A stretch of 7,895 nt of DNA from Candidatus Aminicenantes bacterium UBA4085. GTDB taxonomy: Bacteria > Acidobacteriota > Aminicenantia > Aminicenantales > UBA4085. Location: contig DFYJ01000039.1 of NCBI GenBank assembly GCA_002383325.1, forward strand, positions 1 through 7,895. The letters are read 5' to 3'. Numbering within the stretch: position 1 is the stretch's first letter; the number at the start of each line of letters is the position of its first letter. Under the pieces are notes generated by a model. It made no database searches and had not been told where the DNA came from. It saw only the letters and a list, made by a program, of their open reading frames with translations. Shown here in pieces: positions 1-6,270 of the stretch. Both the position numbers and the translations under genes were made by a program.

Positions 1-22
1 GGCCAACGGCGAAATCGCCCTG

Positions 23-70
23 GCGAGGACTGTTGAAACAACGTCCCGGCTAGGGCTTCGCAAGCTCCGC
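23..70 (+). repeat. 48-bp two-hairpin repeat, copy A
   Basis: This copy contains stem GGAC (27-30)/GTCC (43-46), a bulged T at 31, inner stem GTTG (32-35)/CAAC (39-42) and loop AAA. A second small stem, GGGCTT (53-58) with AAGCTC (62-67), closes over the loop CGC and includes one G-T wobble. It aligns to copies B, C and D with the shared core GAA.C.A.GT.CCG. The strand is arbitrary, because transcription across the element is unknown. Confidence 0.75.
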
Positions 71-116
71 GAGGGTCCAGCCTTTTTCCACTTCTCTCCG
101 AGGGCAGCCAGCCCCG

Positions 117-164
117 GCGGGGACTATCGAAGCGACGTCCCGGCTAGGGCTACGCAAGCTCTGC
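117..164 (+). repeat. 48-bp two-hairpin repeat, copy B
   Basis: This is the copy closest to A, 94 bp downstream of it. The outer stem is GGGAC (120-124)/GTCCC (137-141). The inner stem is TCG (127-129)/CGA (133-135), with an A126/C136 mismatch and loop AAG. The mismatch looks like a half-completed version of the pair that is G-C in A and D and A-T in C. On the opposite strand it would read as a G-T wobble. The second stem is GGGCT (147-151)/AAGCTC-side AGCTC (157-161). Confidence 0.75.
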
Positions 165-265
165 GGCCGCCGGAGGATGTTTGAGCACGCGACTCTCTTT
201 GGGGAAAGAGATGGAGTGGGAGGGCCATGAGGACCGAACGGGCGAGCACGCGGAGTTCCGCCCCC

Positions 266-312
266 GCGGGAACCATCGAAGCGATGTTCCGACGAGGACT
301 GCGAAGCGCTGC
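266..312 (+). repeat. 48-bp hairpin repeat, copy C (most diverged)
   Basis: The outer stem is GGAAC (269-273)/GTTCC (286-290), the bulge is C274, the inner stem is ATCG (275-278)/CGAT (282-285), and the loop is AAG. Compared with copy D, both arms have changed together and pairing is fully kept. The second half has lost one base and the stem seen in A, B and D is degraded. A short GCG/CGC stem around loop AAG (301-309) could replace it. Confidence 0.72.
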
Positions 313-364
313 AGGCGCCGAGGAGATCGGTGGGAAAAGGCGTTAAGGACCCGAAGCCGTCCTC

Positions 365-412
365 GCGGGGACAGTTGAAGCAACGTCCCGACGAGGGCTG
401 CGCAGGCTCCGC
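365..412 (+). repeat. 48-bp two-hairpin repeat, copy D
   Basis: The outer stem is GGGAC (368-372)/GTCCC (385-389), the bulge is A373, the inner stem is GTTG (374-377)/CAAC (381-384), and the loop is AAG. The second stem GGGCT (395-399)/GGCTC (405-409) uses two wobbles. In this copy the 3' arm of the first hairpin can pair instead with a downstream CGGGACG (413-419), which gives an alternative 7-bp stem enclosing the second hairpin. The copy ends 52 bp before the promoter of the polysaccharide operon, so it lies outside the predicted transcript of that operon. Confidence 0.75.
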
Positions 413-463
413 CGGGACGGTACCCCGGGCCGCTTTTCCCGGAATTGTGAGGGGACTCTAAAA

Positions 464-493
464 TTGACTTTCCGTAACCCCCCTCCATATAAT
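464..493 (+). promoter_or_regulatory. Sigma-70 type promoter of the polysaccharide operon
   Basis: The -35 box is TTGACT (464-469) and the -10 box is TATAAT (488-493), separated by 18 bp. That is 11 of 12 consensus bases, and the AT content stands out in this GC-rich DNA. A short A/T stretch (458-465) lies just upstream. The predicted start point is near base 500, about five bases ahead of ATG 505. No Shine-Dalgarno-like sequence lies between the -10 box and that ATG, so a leaderless transcript is inferred. Confidence 0.75.
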
Positions 494-504
494 CGCCTGT
501 GAAC

Positions 505-1623
505 ATGCACAACGCGCGCGTCGCCCTGGTCCACGACTGGCTGACGGGCCGGCGGGGAGGGGAAAAGGTCCTGGAGGCTCTGGCCGAGATCTTTCCTCAA
601 GCTCCCATCTTCACCCTCTTCCATTTCAAGGGCAGCCAGGCGGCCGAGATCGAAGCCAGGCAGATCGAGACCAGCTTTCTGCAGCGGATGCCCTTCCTCA
701 AACGTCACTACCGCTGGTATCTGCCTCTCTTCCCCCAGGCGGCAGAGAGCTTCGACCTGCAGGCCTTCGACTTGGTCGTTTCCAGCTCCCACTGCGTGGC
801 CAAGGGCATCATTCCCCATCCGGACGCTCTGCACGTCTCCTACATCCATTCTCCCGTCCGCTACGCTTGGAACCAGTACTGGGCCTATTTTGGCCTGGGG
901 AAGCTGGGGCCTTTCTCCAGGCTGCTGATACCGGGCATGATCCATGCCCTCCGCCAGTGGGACGTGACCTCCGCGGCCCGGGTCGACCATTTCGTGGCCA
1001 ACGCGGGAGCCGTGGCCCGCCGCATCGAAAAATACTATCGCCGGCCGGCCGAGATCATCCACCCGCCCGTCGACACGGATTTCTTCACCCCCGGCGAGGC
1101 CGCTCCATCCCGGGCTTTCGACCTCATCGTGACCGCGCTGGTCCCTTATAAGAAGGTCGACTTGGCCGTGGCGGCTTACAGCCGCAGCGGCCGCCCACTC
1201 AAGATCGTGGGCGACGGCCCCGATTACAAGGCCCTCAAGTCCTCCGCCAAATCCAACGTCGAGTTCACCGGCCCCTTGAGCGGCCCGGACTTGCGGGCGC
1301 TCTATAGGGACGCCCGTCTGTACCTTCTTCCCGGCGAGGAAGACTTCGGCATCTCCGTCGTCGAGGCCCAGGCCTGCGGCACGCCGGTCGTCGCCTTCGG
1401 CCGCGGCGGGGCCACGGAGACCGTCCGGGACGGCGAAACCGGCCTCTTCTTCGAGCGTCCCTTGGTCGAAAGCCTCCTGGCGGCCCTTGACAAATTCGGG
1501 GGGCTGACCTTTAATAGCCGGACCGTCCGGGAGCAGGCCCTGCGGTTCTCGGGCCCGAATTTCAAGAGCCGGATGAGCGCCTTCCTGCGGGATAAGTGGC
1601 GGGAGGCCAAGGAAAGACCGTGA
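505..1623 (+). CDS. GT4-family glycosyltransferase (WbaZ-like)
   Basis: A cytoplasmic, probably membrane-associated retaining glycosyltransferase that would transfer a nucleotide-activated sugar (mannose or a similar hexose is typical of relatives) to a lipid-linked polysaccharide intermediate. Numbered from ATG 505 it has 372 residues, normal for GT4 enzymes. The N-terminal acceptor domain opens with RVALVHDWLTGRRGGEKV, a common start for this group, and has the SYIHSPVRYAWNQYW segment seen in WbaZ-like enzymes. The C-terminal GT-B donor domain carries the EX7E motif, E279 to E287 (EDFGISVVE), followed by ACGTPVVAFGRGGATETV. I prefer ATG 505 over GTG 499 because the promoter predicts transcription starting near 500. 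It is coupled to the next gene by a GTGA overlap, which places it in surface-polysaccharide synthesis. The exact sugar and linkage cannot be read from sequence. Confidence 0.9.
   Translation: MHNARVALVHDWLTGRRGGEKVLEALAEIFPQAPIFTLFHFKGSQAAEIEARQIETSFLQRMPFLKRHYRWYLPLFPQAAESFDLQAFDLVVSSSHCVAKGIIPHPDALHVSYIHSPVRYAWNQYWAYFGLGKLGPFSRLLIPGMIHALRQWDVTSAARVDHFVANAGAVARRIEKYYRRPAEIIHPPVDTDFFTPGEAAPSRAFDLIVTALVPYKKVDLAVAAYSRSGRPLKIVGDGPDYKALKSSAKSNVEFTGPLSGPDLRALYRDARLYLLPGEEDFGISVVEAQACGTPVVAFGRGGATETVRDGETGLFFERPLVESLLAALDKFGGLTFNSRTVREQALRFSGPNFKSRMSAFLRDKWREAKERP
1609..1613 (+). promoter_or_regulatory. Ribosome binding site deciding the sugar transferase start
   Basis: AAGGA lies six bases before GTG 1620, inside the end of the glycosyltransferase gene. 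The alternative in-frame GTG at 1596 has no comparable site, and it would place an extra glycine- and lysine-rich octapeptide before the natural N-terminus. The overlap GTGA (GTG 1620-1622, TGA 1621-1623) supports coupled re-initiation at 1620. Confidence 0.65.
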
Positions 1624-3071
1624 TCGGCAAGCACCGCACCCGTCTATCGGGCACCTTTCTCCTCAGCGATGTCCTGGCCATCGCGCTGTCTTTCCTCTAC
1701 ACCTACCTCTTCCGCTTCTACGCCTACATCATCCCGGTCGATCCGGCCAAGGGCGTGCCCCGGATCGGCTCCTACCTGGTCCTCCTGCCGGTCTTCCTGG
1801 CCGCCCACCTGTTCGTCTTCTACCTGCAGGGGTTCTACAAGGCCCGCCTGCGGCGGACGCGCCTGGAGGATTTCGTCACTGTCTGCCTGAACGCCCTTCT
1901 CTCGATCCTCATCGTCCTCGGCCTGCTCGGCTACCTTAATGCTTACTCCCAGGGCTCGGCCCCTCTCTTCCGTTTCGTGATGGTCAAGCCGTCGCATGTC
2001 TTCCTGGCCATCTACGGGGTGGCCGTCGTCTTCACCATCTCCTTCTTCCGCAACCAGATCTACTACTTCATGAACCGCCGCTATGCCCGCGGCCTGAACC
2101 TGCAGAACGTGCTGGTGGTGGGCGCGGGAGAGCTGGGCCGGACGGTGGCCCAGAAGCTCATCGAATACAAGGATCTGGGCTTCGTCGTCAAGGGCTTCCT
2201 GGACGACGAGCGGCCCATCGGCGCGATTCTCCTCGTCGACGGCGGCCTGCCGGTCCTGGGCAAAGTGGCCGATGTCGGCCGGGTCATCGAGGCCGAGGGC
2301 ATCCAGGAGCTCTACGTAGCCCTCAGCCTGGCCAGCTACTCGGAGATCGTGGAAACCCTCCAGATCGTCAACAAGTACCCGGTCAACGTCCGTATCGTGC
2401 CCGACTTCTTCCAGCTTCTGACCCTGAAGGCCATGGTCCATGATCTGGACGGCTTCCCGGTCATCTCCATCGATGAAGTGCCCCTGCAGGGCGCCGGCAA
2501 GATCATCAAGCGCCTGGCGGACATCGTCGTGTCCGGGCTGGGGCTGGCCCTGCTCTCGCCGCTCTTCCTGGTCGTTGGAATCCTGATCAAGCTGACCTCG
2601 CGCGGTCCGATCTTCTACCACCAGGAGCGGGTCGGCAACGACGGCCGGCGCTTCCGCATCCACAAGTTCCGGACCATGATCTGCAACGCGGAGAAGGACG
2701 GGCCGCAGATGTGCCAGCCCGAAGACCCGCGAGTGACCAAGATCGGCCGCTTCATGCGCAAGTACAGCATCGACGAGCTGCCCCAGCTGGTCAATGTCTT
2801 CAAGGGCGAGATGAGCCTGGTCGGCCCGCGGGCCGAGCGGCCCGAGTTCGTCCGCGAGTTCACCGACACCATCCCCAAGTACATGCTCCGGCACAAGGTC
2901 CGGGCCGGCCTGACCGGCTGGGCCCAAGTCCACGGCCTGCGCCAGGATACCTCGATCGAGAAGAGGCTGGAGTACGACTTCTACTACATCCAGAACTGGT
3001 CGCTGCTGTTCGACATCAAGATTCTGTGGAAGACCCTGCGCGGGGGGTTCATCGACAAGAGCGTCAAGTAG
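1620..3071 (+). CDS. Polyprenyl-phosphate glycosyl-1-phosphate transferase (WbaP/WcaJ type)
   Basis: An integral membrane enzyme that would start glycan assembly by moving a sugar-1-phosphate from a UDP-sugar to undecaprenyl phosphate. The 483 residues match the long (Wba-type) architecture. Four N-terminal membrane helices lie at about 13-36, 51-71, 85-108 and 126-149. A Rossmann-like CoA_binding_3 domain follows with GAGELG at 168-173. Then comes the C-terminal bacterial sugar transferase domain (PF02397) from about 298. That domain has a hydrophobic re-entrant helix (about 300-325), the HQERVG segment with E336-R337, KFRTM, the catalytic Asp-Glu dyad D385-E386 in DELPQL, SLVGPRAERPEF and RAGLTGWAQV. 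The start is GTG 1620, with AAGGA six bases upstream and a GTGA overlap with the preceding gene. The last 8 bp overlap the convergent pgsA-type gene. Which sugar is loaded (glucose, galactose or another) is not determinable here. Confidence 0.93.
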   Translation: MIGKHRTRLSGTFLLSDVLAIALSFLYTYLFRFYAYIIPVDPAKGVPRIGSYLVLLPVFLAAHLFVFYLQGFYKARLRRTRLEDFVTVCLNALLSILIVLGLLGYLNAYSQGSAPLFRFVMVKPSHVFLAIYGVAVVFTISFFRNQIYYFMNRRYARGLNLQNVLVVGAGELGRTVAQKLIEYKDLGFVVKGFLDDERPIGAILLVDGGLPVLGKVADVGRVIEAEGIQELYVALSLASYSEIVETLQIVNKYPVNVRIVPDFFQLLTLKAMVHDLDGFPVISIDEVPLQGAGKIIKRLADIVVSGLGLALLSPLFLVVGILIKLTSRGPIFYHQERVGNDGRRFRIHKFRTMICNAEKDGPQMCQPEDPRVTKIGRFMRKYSIDELPQLVNVFKGEMSLVGPRAERPEFVREFTDTIPKYMLRHKVRAGLTGWAQVHGLRQDTSIEKRLEYDFYYIQNWSLLFDIKILWKTLRGGFIDKSVK

Positions 3072-3669
3072 CGTCTGCTTCGCCCCGGAGCTGGCGGATG
3101 CGGCGCAGGCCGTAGAGGATGTAGTCGATCCCCGAGGCGACGGTCAGGGCCGCGGTCAGGCCGTACATCCAGACCATCCAGGGCGCCGGCTTGGCGAGAT
3201 AGTTCAGCAGCAGGACCAGGAAGACCGCCCCCAGCTGAAAGGCGGTGCAGAACTTGCCCAGGAGCGAAGGGGGAAAGGTCTTCTCCCGCCAGCGCAGGTA
3301 GCCGATGAGGACCCCGAAGGCGATCATCAGATCGCGGCCGAAGACGAGCAGAGTCAGCCCCAATGGCAGGGCGTTGGGCGAGGCCAGGGACCGGAACATC
3401 AGGATGACGAAGGCGGTCGCCATCAGGATCTTGTCCGCGGCCGGGTCGAGGATCATCCCCAGCTTCGACCGGACCTGCAGCATGCGGGCGGCCAGGCCGT
3501 CGAGAAGGTCACTGAGGCCTGCCGCCAGGAAGACGATGAGCGCCGTCCGCGGCCGATGTTCCAGGACGGCCCAGAGGAAAACCGGCGTCAGCAGGATGCG
3601 GCTCAGGCTGATCAGATTGGGCAGGGTCCAGACCTGCGACTTCAGGCCGTCCGTCCGGGCGCGTTTCAT
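3064..3669 (-). CDS. pgsA: CDP-alcohol phosphatidyltransferase, likely PgsA (phosphatidylglycerophosphate synthase)
   Basis: A membrane enzyme expected to make phosphatidylglycerol phosphate from CDP-diacylglycerol and glycerol-3-phosphate, the committed step to phosphatidylglycerol. The 201 residues and several hydrophobic helices fit PgsA. The full CDP-alcohol phosphatidyltransferase signature D-x2-D-G-x2-A-R-x8-G-x3-D-x3-D is present as D54, D57, G58, A61, R62, G71, D75 and D79. The N-terminal TLPNLISLSRILLTPVFL is typical of PgsA. A CLS-type cardiolipin synthase or a related paralogue cannot be excluded, because substrate choice is not readable from the signature. It follows the lipoprotein gene by 16 bp, with AAAGGG 11 bases before the ATG, so it is probably the last gene of this operon. 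Its stop codon lies inside the 3' end of the convergent sugar transferase gene. Confidence 0.85.
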   Translation of the reverse strand: MKRARTDGLKSQVWTLPNLISLSRILLTPVFLWAVLEHRPRTALIVFLAAGLSDLLDGLAARMLQVRSKLGMILDPAADKILMATAFVILMFRSLASPNALPLGLTLLVFGRDLMIAFGVLIGYLRWREKTFPPSLLGKFCTAFQLGAVFLVLLLNYLAKPAPWMVWMYGLTAALTVASGIDYILYGLRRIRQLRGEADAT

Positions 3670-3685
3670 GCCGGGACGCGCCCTT

Positions 3686-5008
3686 TCAGCGAGCCAGCCC
3701 GGCCAGAAGCTCGATCATCCGAACGGCTTCCCTCCCCGTGATAGGCTGCTCGGGACGGAAGGTCCGGTCCGGGCCCAGCTCCATCAGGCCGTAGGCCACG
3801 GCTTGGGCCACGGGCTGGAAGTAGAAATGCTCCTGCGGCACATCGACGATGCGGATGCGGTCGATCGGCAGCTGGGGCATGAGCTTGCGTCCCGCCTTGC
3901 GGAGGACCTCGATGAGCCTGGACAGGGCGTCGGCGAACTCGGCCCGGTTGAGGGCCTTCTTGGGCTGGAAGGTATGGTTGGAATAGACCTCCAGGATGTT
4001 CAGCGAGGCGACCTTGACGATGTAGCGCTGGGCCCAGGAGACGGTGATGTCGACGATGATCGGCGTCTTGGCGTTGATCTCGGCCAGGGCTTCGCGGAAC
4101 TGGACTCCGATCAGGGCGGCCGCGTCCTCCTTGATCAGGACGGGGGTCGAGGCGATGGCTGCGTACTGGTCGGGCAGGTCGACGACCCCCAGCCGGTTCT
4201 TGATCTGGTCGCTGCGGTCCTTGGCCGCCTTGTCCTGCGGTTCGATGGCGACGATCTGCTCGTAGATCTCCAGGCTGCGCGACCACTGGCCGGCTTTATA
4301 GAGGGCATCGGCGAACTCCCGTAGCAGGGCGGCGTCCTCGACCCGGTCATCACCGGCCGCCTTCATATGCATGAAGGCGCTGTGGAAATCCTTTTCCTTG
4401 ATGAACTGGCGGGCCAAGGCGGTGTGGGCGGCCTTGAGACGCGGCGAGTATTCCAGGGCCCGCAGATAGGCGGCCTTGCTCTTCTCGGCATCGCCTTCCT
4501 CCGCCGCCCGCTTGGCCTCGGCCATGGCCGCCCGGGTCAGGGACTCGGCCAGGCCGTCGGCGCCTGTCCGGGCGAACTCGTTCTCCGGCTCCCGCTTCAG
4601 GGCCTCCAGGTACATCTTGTAGGCCGGCTCTTCCTGTCCGGTCTTCTGGTAGACCTGGCCCAGGCCCAGGTAGGAGACGATCAGCTCGGGCTGGATCTCC
4701 AGCGAGCGCTGCAGGTAATCCTCGGCCGCCGCCAGGTCGTCGTCGATGATGGCCAGATAGCCGAGCCCGGCCGAGACGAAGGGATTGTCCACCGGCAGGC
4801 GGGCGAAGAGGCGCCGAGAGCGGTCCAGCTTGCCTTCGCGCAGGGCCGTCCAGGCGTCCCGGACGGCGATTCGCTCGTCCAGGGTCAGACTGGCCGCGGC
4901 GCCCGGGGAAGGCGGCTCGATATGGACGTCCGGCCGGACGATGGGCCCGGTCATGCAGGCGGCCAGCCCTCCCGCCAGAAGGGCGATCAGCAGCACCTGT
5001 TTCCTCAT
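3686..5008 (-). CDS. TPR-containing lipoprotein with C-terminal SLH domains
   Basis: A 440-residue predicted lipoprotein. It has a basic N-terminus, a hydrophobic core and the lipobox L15-A16-A17-C18, so C18 should be lipidated. Positions 43-275 are helical tetratricopeptide-type repeats; clear units lie at about 75-140 (for example AEDYLQRSLEIQPELIVSYL), 162-198 and 226-270. The C-terminus holds two S-layer homology-like modules: about 316-368 (VDITVSWAQRYIVKVASLN, then TFQPKKALNRAEF) and about 386-438 (VDVPQEHFYF, then DRTFRPEQPITGREAV). The segment at 288-305 (TPVLIKEDAAALIGVQF) looks like the tail of a third, partial module. SLH domains usually bind pyruvylated cell-wall polymers or peptidoglycan, and TPRs bind proteins, so an envelope tether or scaffold is inferred. 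The ATG overlaps the hflX stop (ATGA), with AGGAG seven bases upstream. The function is not known, and no close named family is recognised. Confidence 0.85.
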   Translation of the reverse strand: MRKQVLLIALLAGGLAACMTGPIVRPDVHIEPPSPGAAASLTLDERIAVRDAWTALREGKLDRSRRLFARLPVDNPFVSAGLGYLAIIDDDLAAAEDYLQRSLEIQPELIVSYLGLGQVYQKTGQEEPAYKMYLEALKREPENEFARTGADGLAESLTRAAMAEAKRAAEEGDAEKSKAAYLRALEYSPRLKAAHTALARQFIKEKDFHSAFMHMKAAGDDRVEDAALLREFADALYKAGQWSRSLEIYEQIVAIEPQDKAAKDRSDQIKNRLGVVDLPDQYAAIASTPVLIKEDAAALIGVQFREALAEINAKTPIIVDITVSWAQRYIVKVASLNILEVYSNHTFQPKKALNRAEFADALSRLIEVLRKAGRKLMPQLPIDRIRIVDVPQEHFYFQPVAQAVAYGLMELGPDRTFRPEQPITGREAVRMIELLAGLAR

Positions 5009-6270
5009 TTCAGCTCTCCTCGGCCGCTTTCGACATAGGGGAGATAGGTCAACATCCCCTGGGGATCGGCCATAACCCTCACCTCATAATAATCCCCGCG
5101 GGACTGCTTTTTCAAGACGATCGTCCAGCGGGCCAGCGAGTCCAGCAGGCCGGCCCGGTCCAGCGGGATGCGCAGGTCGAAAATCTTGAGGCCGCGGTAA
5201 AGCCGGGAGCGCATGCGGGCCAGGAGGTCTTCCAGGCCTTCTCCCGTCCGGGCCGACACGTAGACGCTCTCCTCCCCGGGGGCGCCGTTGCGGTCCAGCC
5301 AGGTCTGCGGGTCGGGGAGGCGGTCGATCTTGTTATAGACCGCGAGGCGGGGAATGTCCCCGGCTCCGATCTGGTCCAGGATCCGGATCACGGCTTCGGC
5401 TTGAGCCGCCGAGGCTTCGGAGCCGTGATCGATGACGTGCAGGATGAGGTCGGCTTCCAGGACCTCCTCCAGGGTGGCCTTGAACGAGGTCACCAGCTCG
5501 GGCGGAAGCTTGCGGATGAAGCCGACCGTGTCGCTGAGAAAATAGACCAGGCCGTCGGAGAAGGAAGCCCGCCGGACCAGGGGGTCGAGAGTAGCGAACA
5601 GCTGGGGCGAGGTCCAGGCGGTCTCGCGAGCCAGACGGTTGAAGAGGGTCGTCTTGCCGACGCTGGTGTACCCGACCAGGGCCGCCAGGGGGATGAGGCT
5701 CTTGCGGCGGCTGGACCTTTGCCCGGCCCGGCGCTTCTGAAGGTCGCGGATGCGGTCCTGGATGCGCGACATCCGCAGCTCGATCCGCCTCCGGTCGGAC
5801 TCGAGCTTGGTCTCGCCGGGGCCGCGGGTCCCGATGCCTCCGCCCAGGCGGGACATCTGGATGCCGCGGCCCGCCAACCGCGGCAGGAGGTAGCTCAGCT
5901 GGGCCAGCTCGACCTGGAGCTTGCCCTCCGTCGAGCGGGCCCGCCGGGCGAAGATGTCCAGGATGACCTGGTTGCGGTCGATGACCCGGGCCTTTGTCTC
6001 CTTCTCCAGATTGCGGGCTTGGCTGGGGCTGAGGCCTACGTCGAAGACGACCAGGCCGGCTCCCTTGTCCTCGGCCAACCAGCCGATTTCCTCCGCCTTG
6101 CCCTCGCCGATGTAGGTCTTGGGATCGATGGCCGGGCGGACCTGGAGAACCGAGGCGGCTACCTCGGCTCCAGCGGCTCGGACCAGGCCGGCCAGCTCCT
6201 CCAGGGATTCCTCGGCTTCCAGCTTCTCCCTGGCGTTGCGGGCCAGGCTGACCAGGACGGCTTTTTCCAT
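5005..6270 (-). CDS. hflX: GTPase HflX
   Basis: A ribosome-associated GTPase. Known HflX proteins bind the 50S subunit and split stalled or hibernating 70S ribosomes during stress. Of the 421 residues, 1-190 form the HflX-specific N-terminal domain and helical linker, with the hallmark GGGIGTRGPGETKLESDRR at 143-161. The GTPase domain follows: G1 GYTSVGKT at 200-207, G2 FATLDP at 225-230, G3 DTVG at 247-250, G4 NKID at 313-316, and G5 SA at 339-340. The C-terminal domain runs from about 356 to the end. The G1 loop reads S-V-G-K-T-T where most relatives read N-A-G-K-S-T, a conservative change. I chose ATG 6270 because GGAG sits five bases upstream; ATG 6273, one codon earlier, would leave only two bases. 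It overlaps the miaA stop and then the lipoprotein start. No hfq intervenes. Confidence 0.96.
   Translation of the reverse strand: MEKAVLVSLARNAREKLEAEESLEELAGLVRAAGAEVAASVLQVRPAIDPKTYIGEGKAEEIGWLAEDKGAGLVVFDVGLSPSQARNLEKETKARVIDRNQVILDIFARRARSTEGKLQVELAQLSYLLPRLAGRGIQMSRLGGGIGTRGPGETKLESDRRRIELRMSRIQDRIRDLQKRRAGQRSSRRKSLIPLAALVGYTSVGKTTLFNRLARETAWTSPQLFATLDPLVRRASFSDGLVYFLSDTVGFIRKLPPELVTSFKATLEEVLEADLILHVIDHGSEASAAQAEAVIRILDQIGAGDIPRLAVYNKIDRLPDPQTWLDRNGAPGEESVYVSARTGEGLEDLLARMRSRLYRGLKIFDLRIPLDRAGLLDSLARWTIVLKKQSRGDYYEVRVMADPQGMLTYLPYVESGRGELK
5016..5020 (-). promoter_or_regulatory. Ribosome binding site of the SLH lipoprotein gene
   Basis: On the minus strand AGGAG lies seven bases before ATG 5008, inside the last codons of hflX. 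Together with the ATGA stop/start overlap it fixes the lipoprotein start and implies coupled translation. Confidence 0.65.

Larger units (their letters stand above)
1..463. other. Intergenic region with four hairpin repeats, no credible gene
   Basis: No open frame here gives a protein-like product: the readable frames are arginine- and proline-rich and simply cross the repeats. The content is four copies of a 48-bp element (listed separately) separated by unrelated spacers of roughly 46, 101 and 52 bp. There is also a small hairpin at 194-211 (TCTCTTT, loop GGGG, AAAGAGA), a 9-base direct repeat GAGCACGCG at 183-191 and 244-252, and a weak inverted repeat CCGGG/CCCGG at 425-429 and 438-442. 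No T-run follows any of these, so none is a convincing intrinsic terminator. A short palindrome, GGCG AAAT CGCC, sits at 8-19 at the window edge. The gene to the left lies outside the window. Confidence 0.7.

Noticed and set aside
23..412. CRISPR array
   Set aside because: There are only four diverged copies, the repeats are about 48 bp, the spacers are unequal (46-101 bp), and there is no cas gene. The hairpin covariation points to another kind of element.
425..442. Intrinsic terminator CCGGG/CCCGG upstream of the promoter
   Set aside because: The stem is only 5 bp, the loop is 8 bases, and no T-run follows on the plus strand.
150..512. A 120-codon minus-strand frame over the repeat region
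   Set aside because: It runs through the DNA repeats and into the promoter and start of the glycosyltransferase. Its composition is not protein-like and the repeat copies vary by indel.
343..1062. A 239-codon minus-strand frame overlapping the glycosyltransferase start
   Set aside because: It lies antisense to a well-supported GT4 gene and its promoter, with no recognisable domain.
1644..2933. A 429-codon open frame antisense to the sugar transferase
   Set aside because: It is rich in Asp, Glu, Gln and Val with no domain pattern. It is the expected mirror of a GC-biased gene whose sense frame has clear membrane helices and catalytic motifs.
3305..4324. A 339-codon plus-strand frame across pgsA and the lipoprotein gene
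   Set aside because: It is antisense to two genes with clear signatures (the phosphatidyltransferase motif and the SLH modules), and its composition is typical of GC-rich shadow frames.
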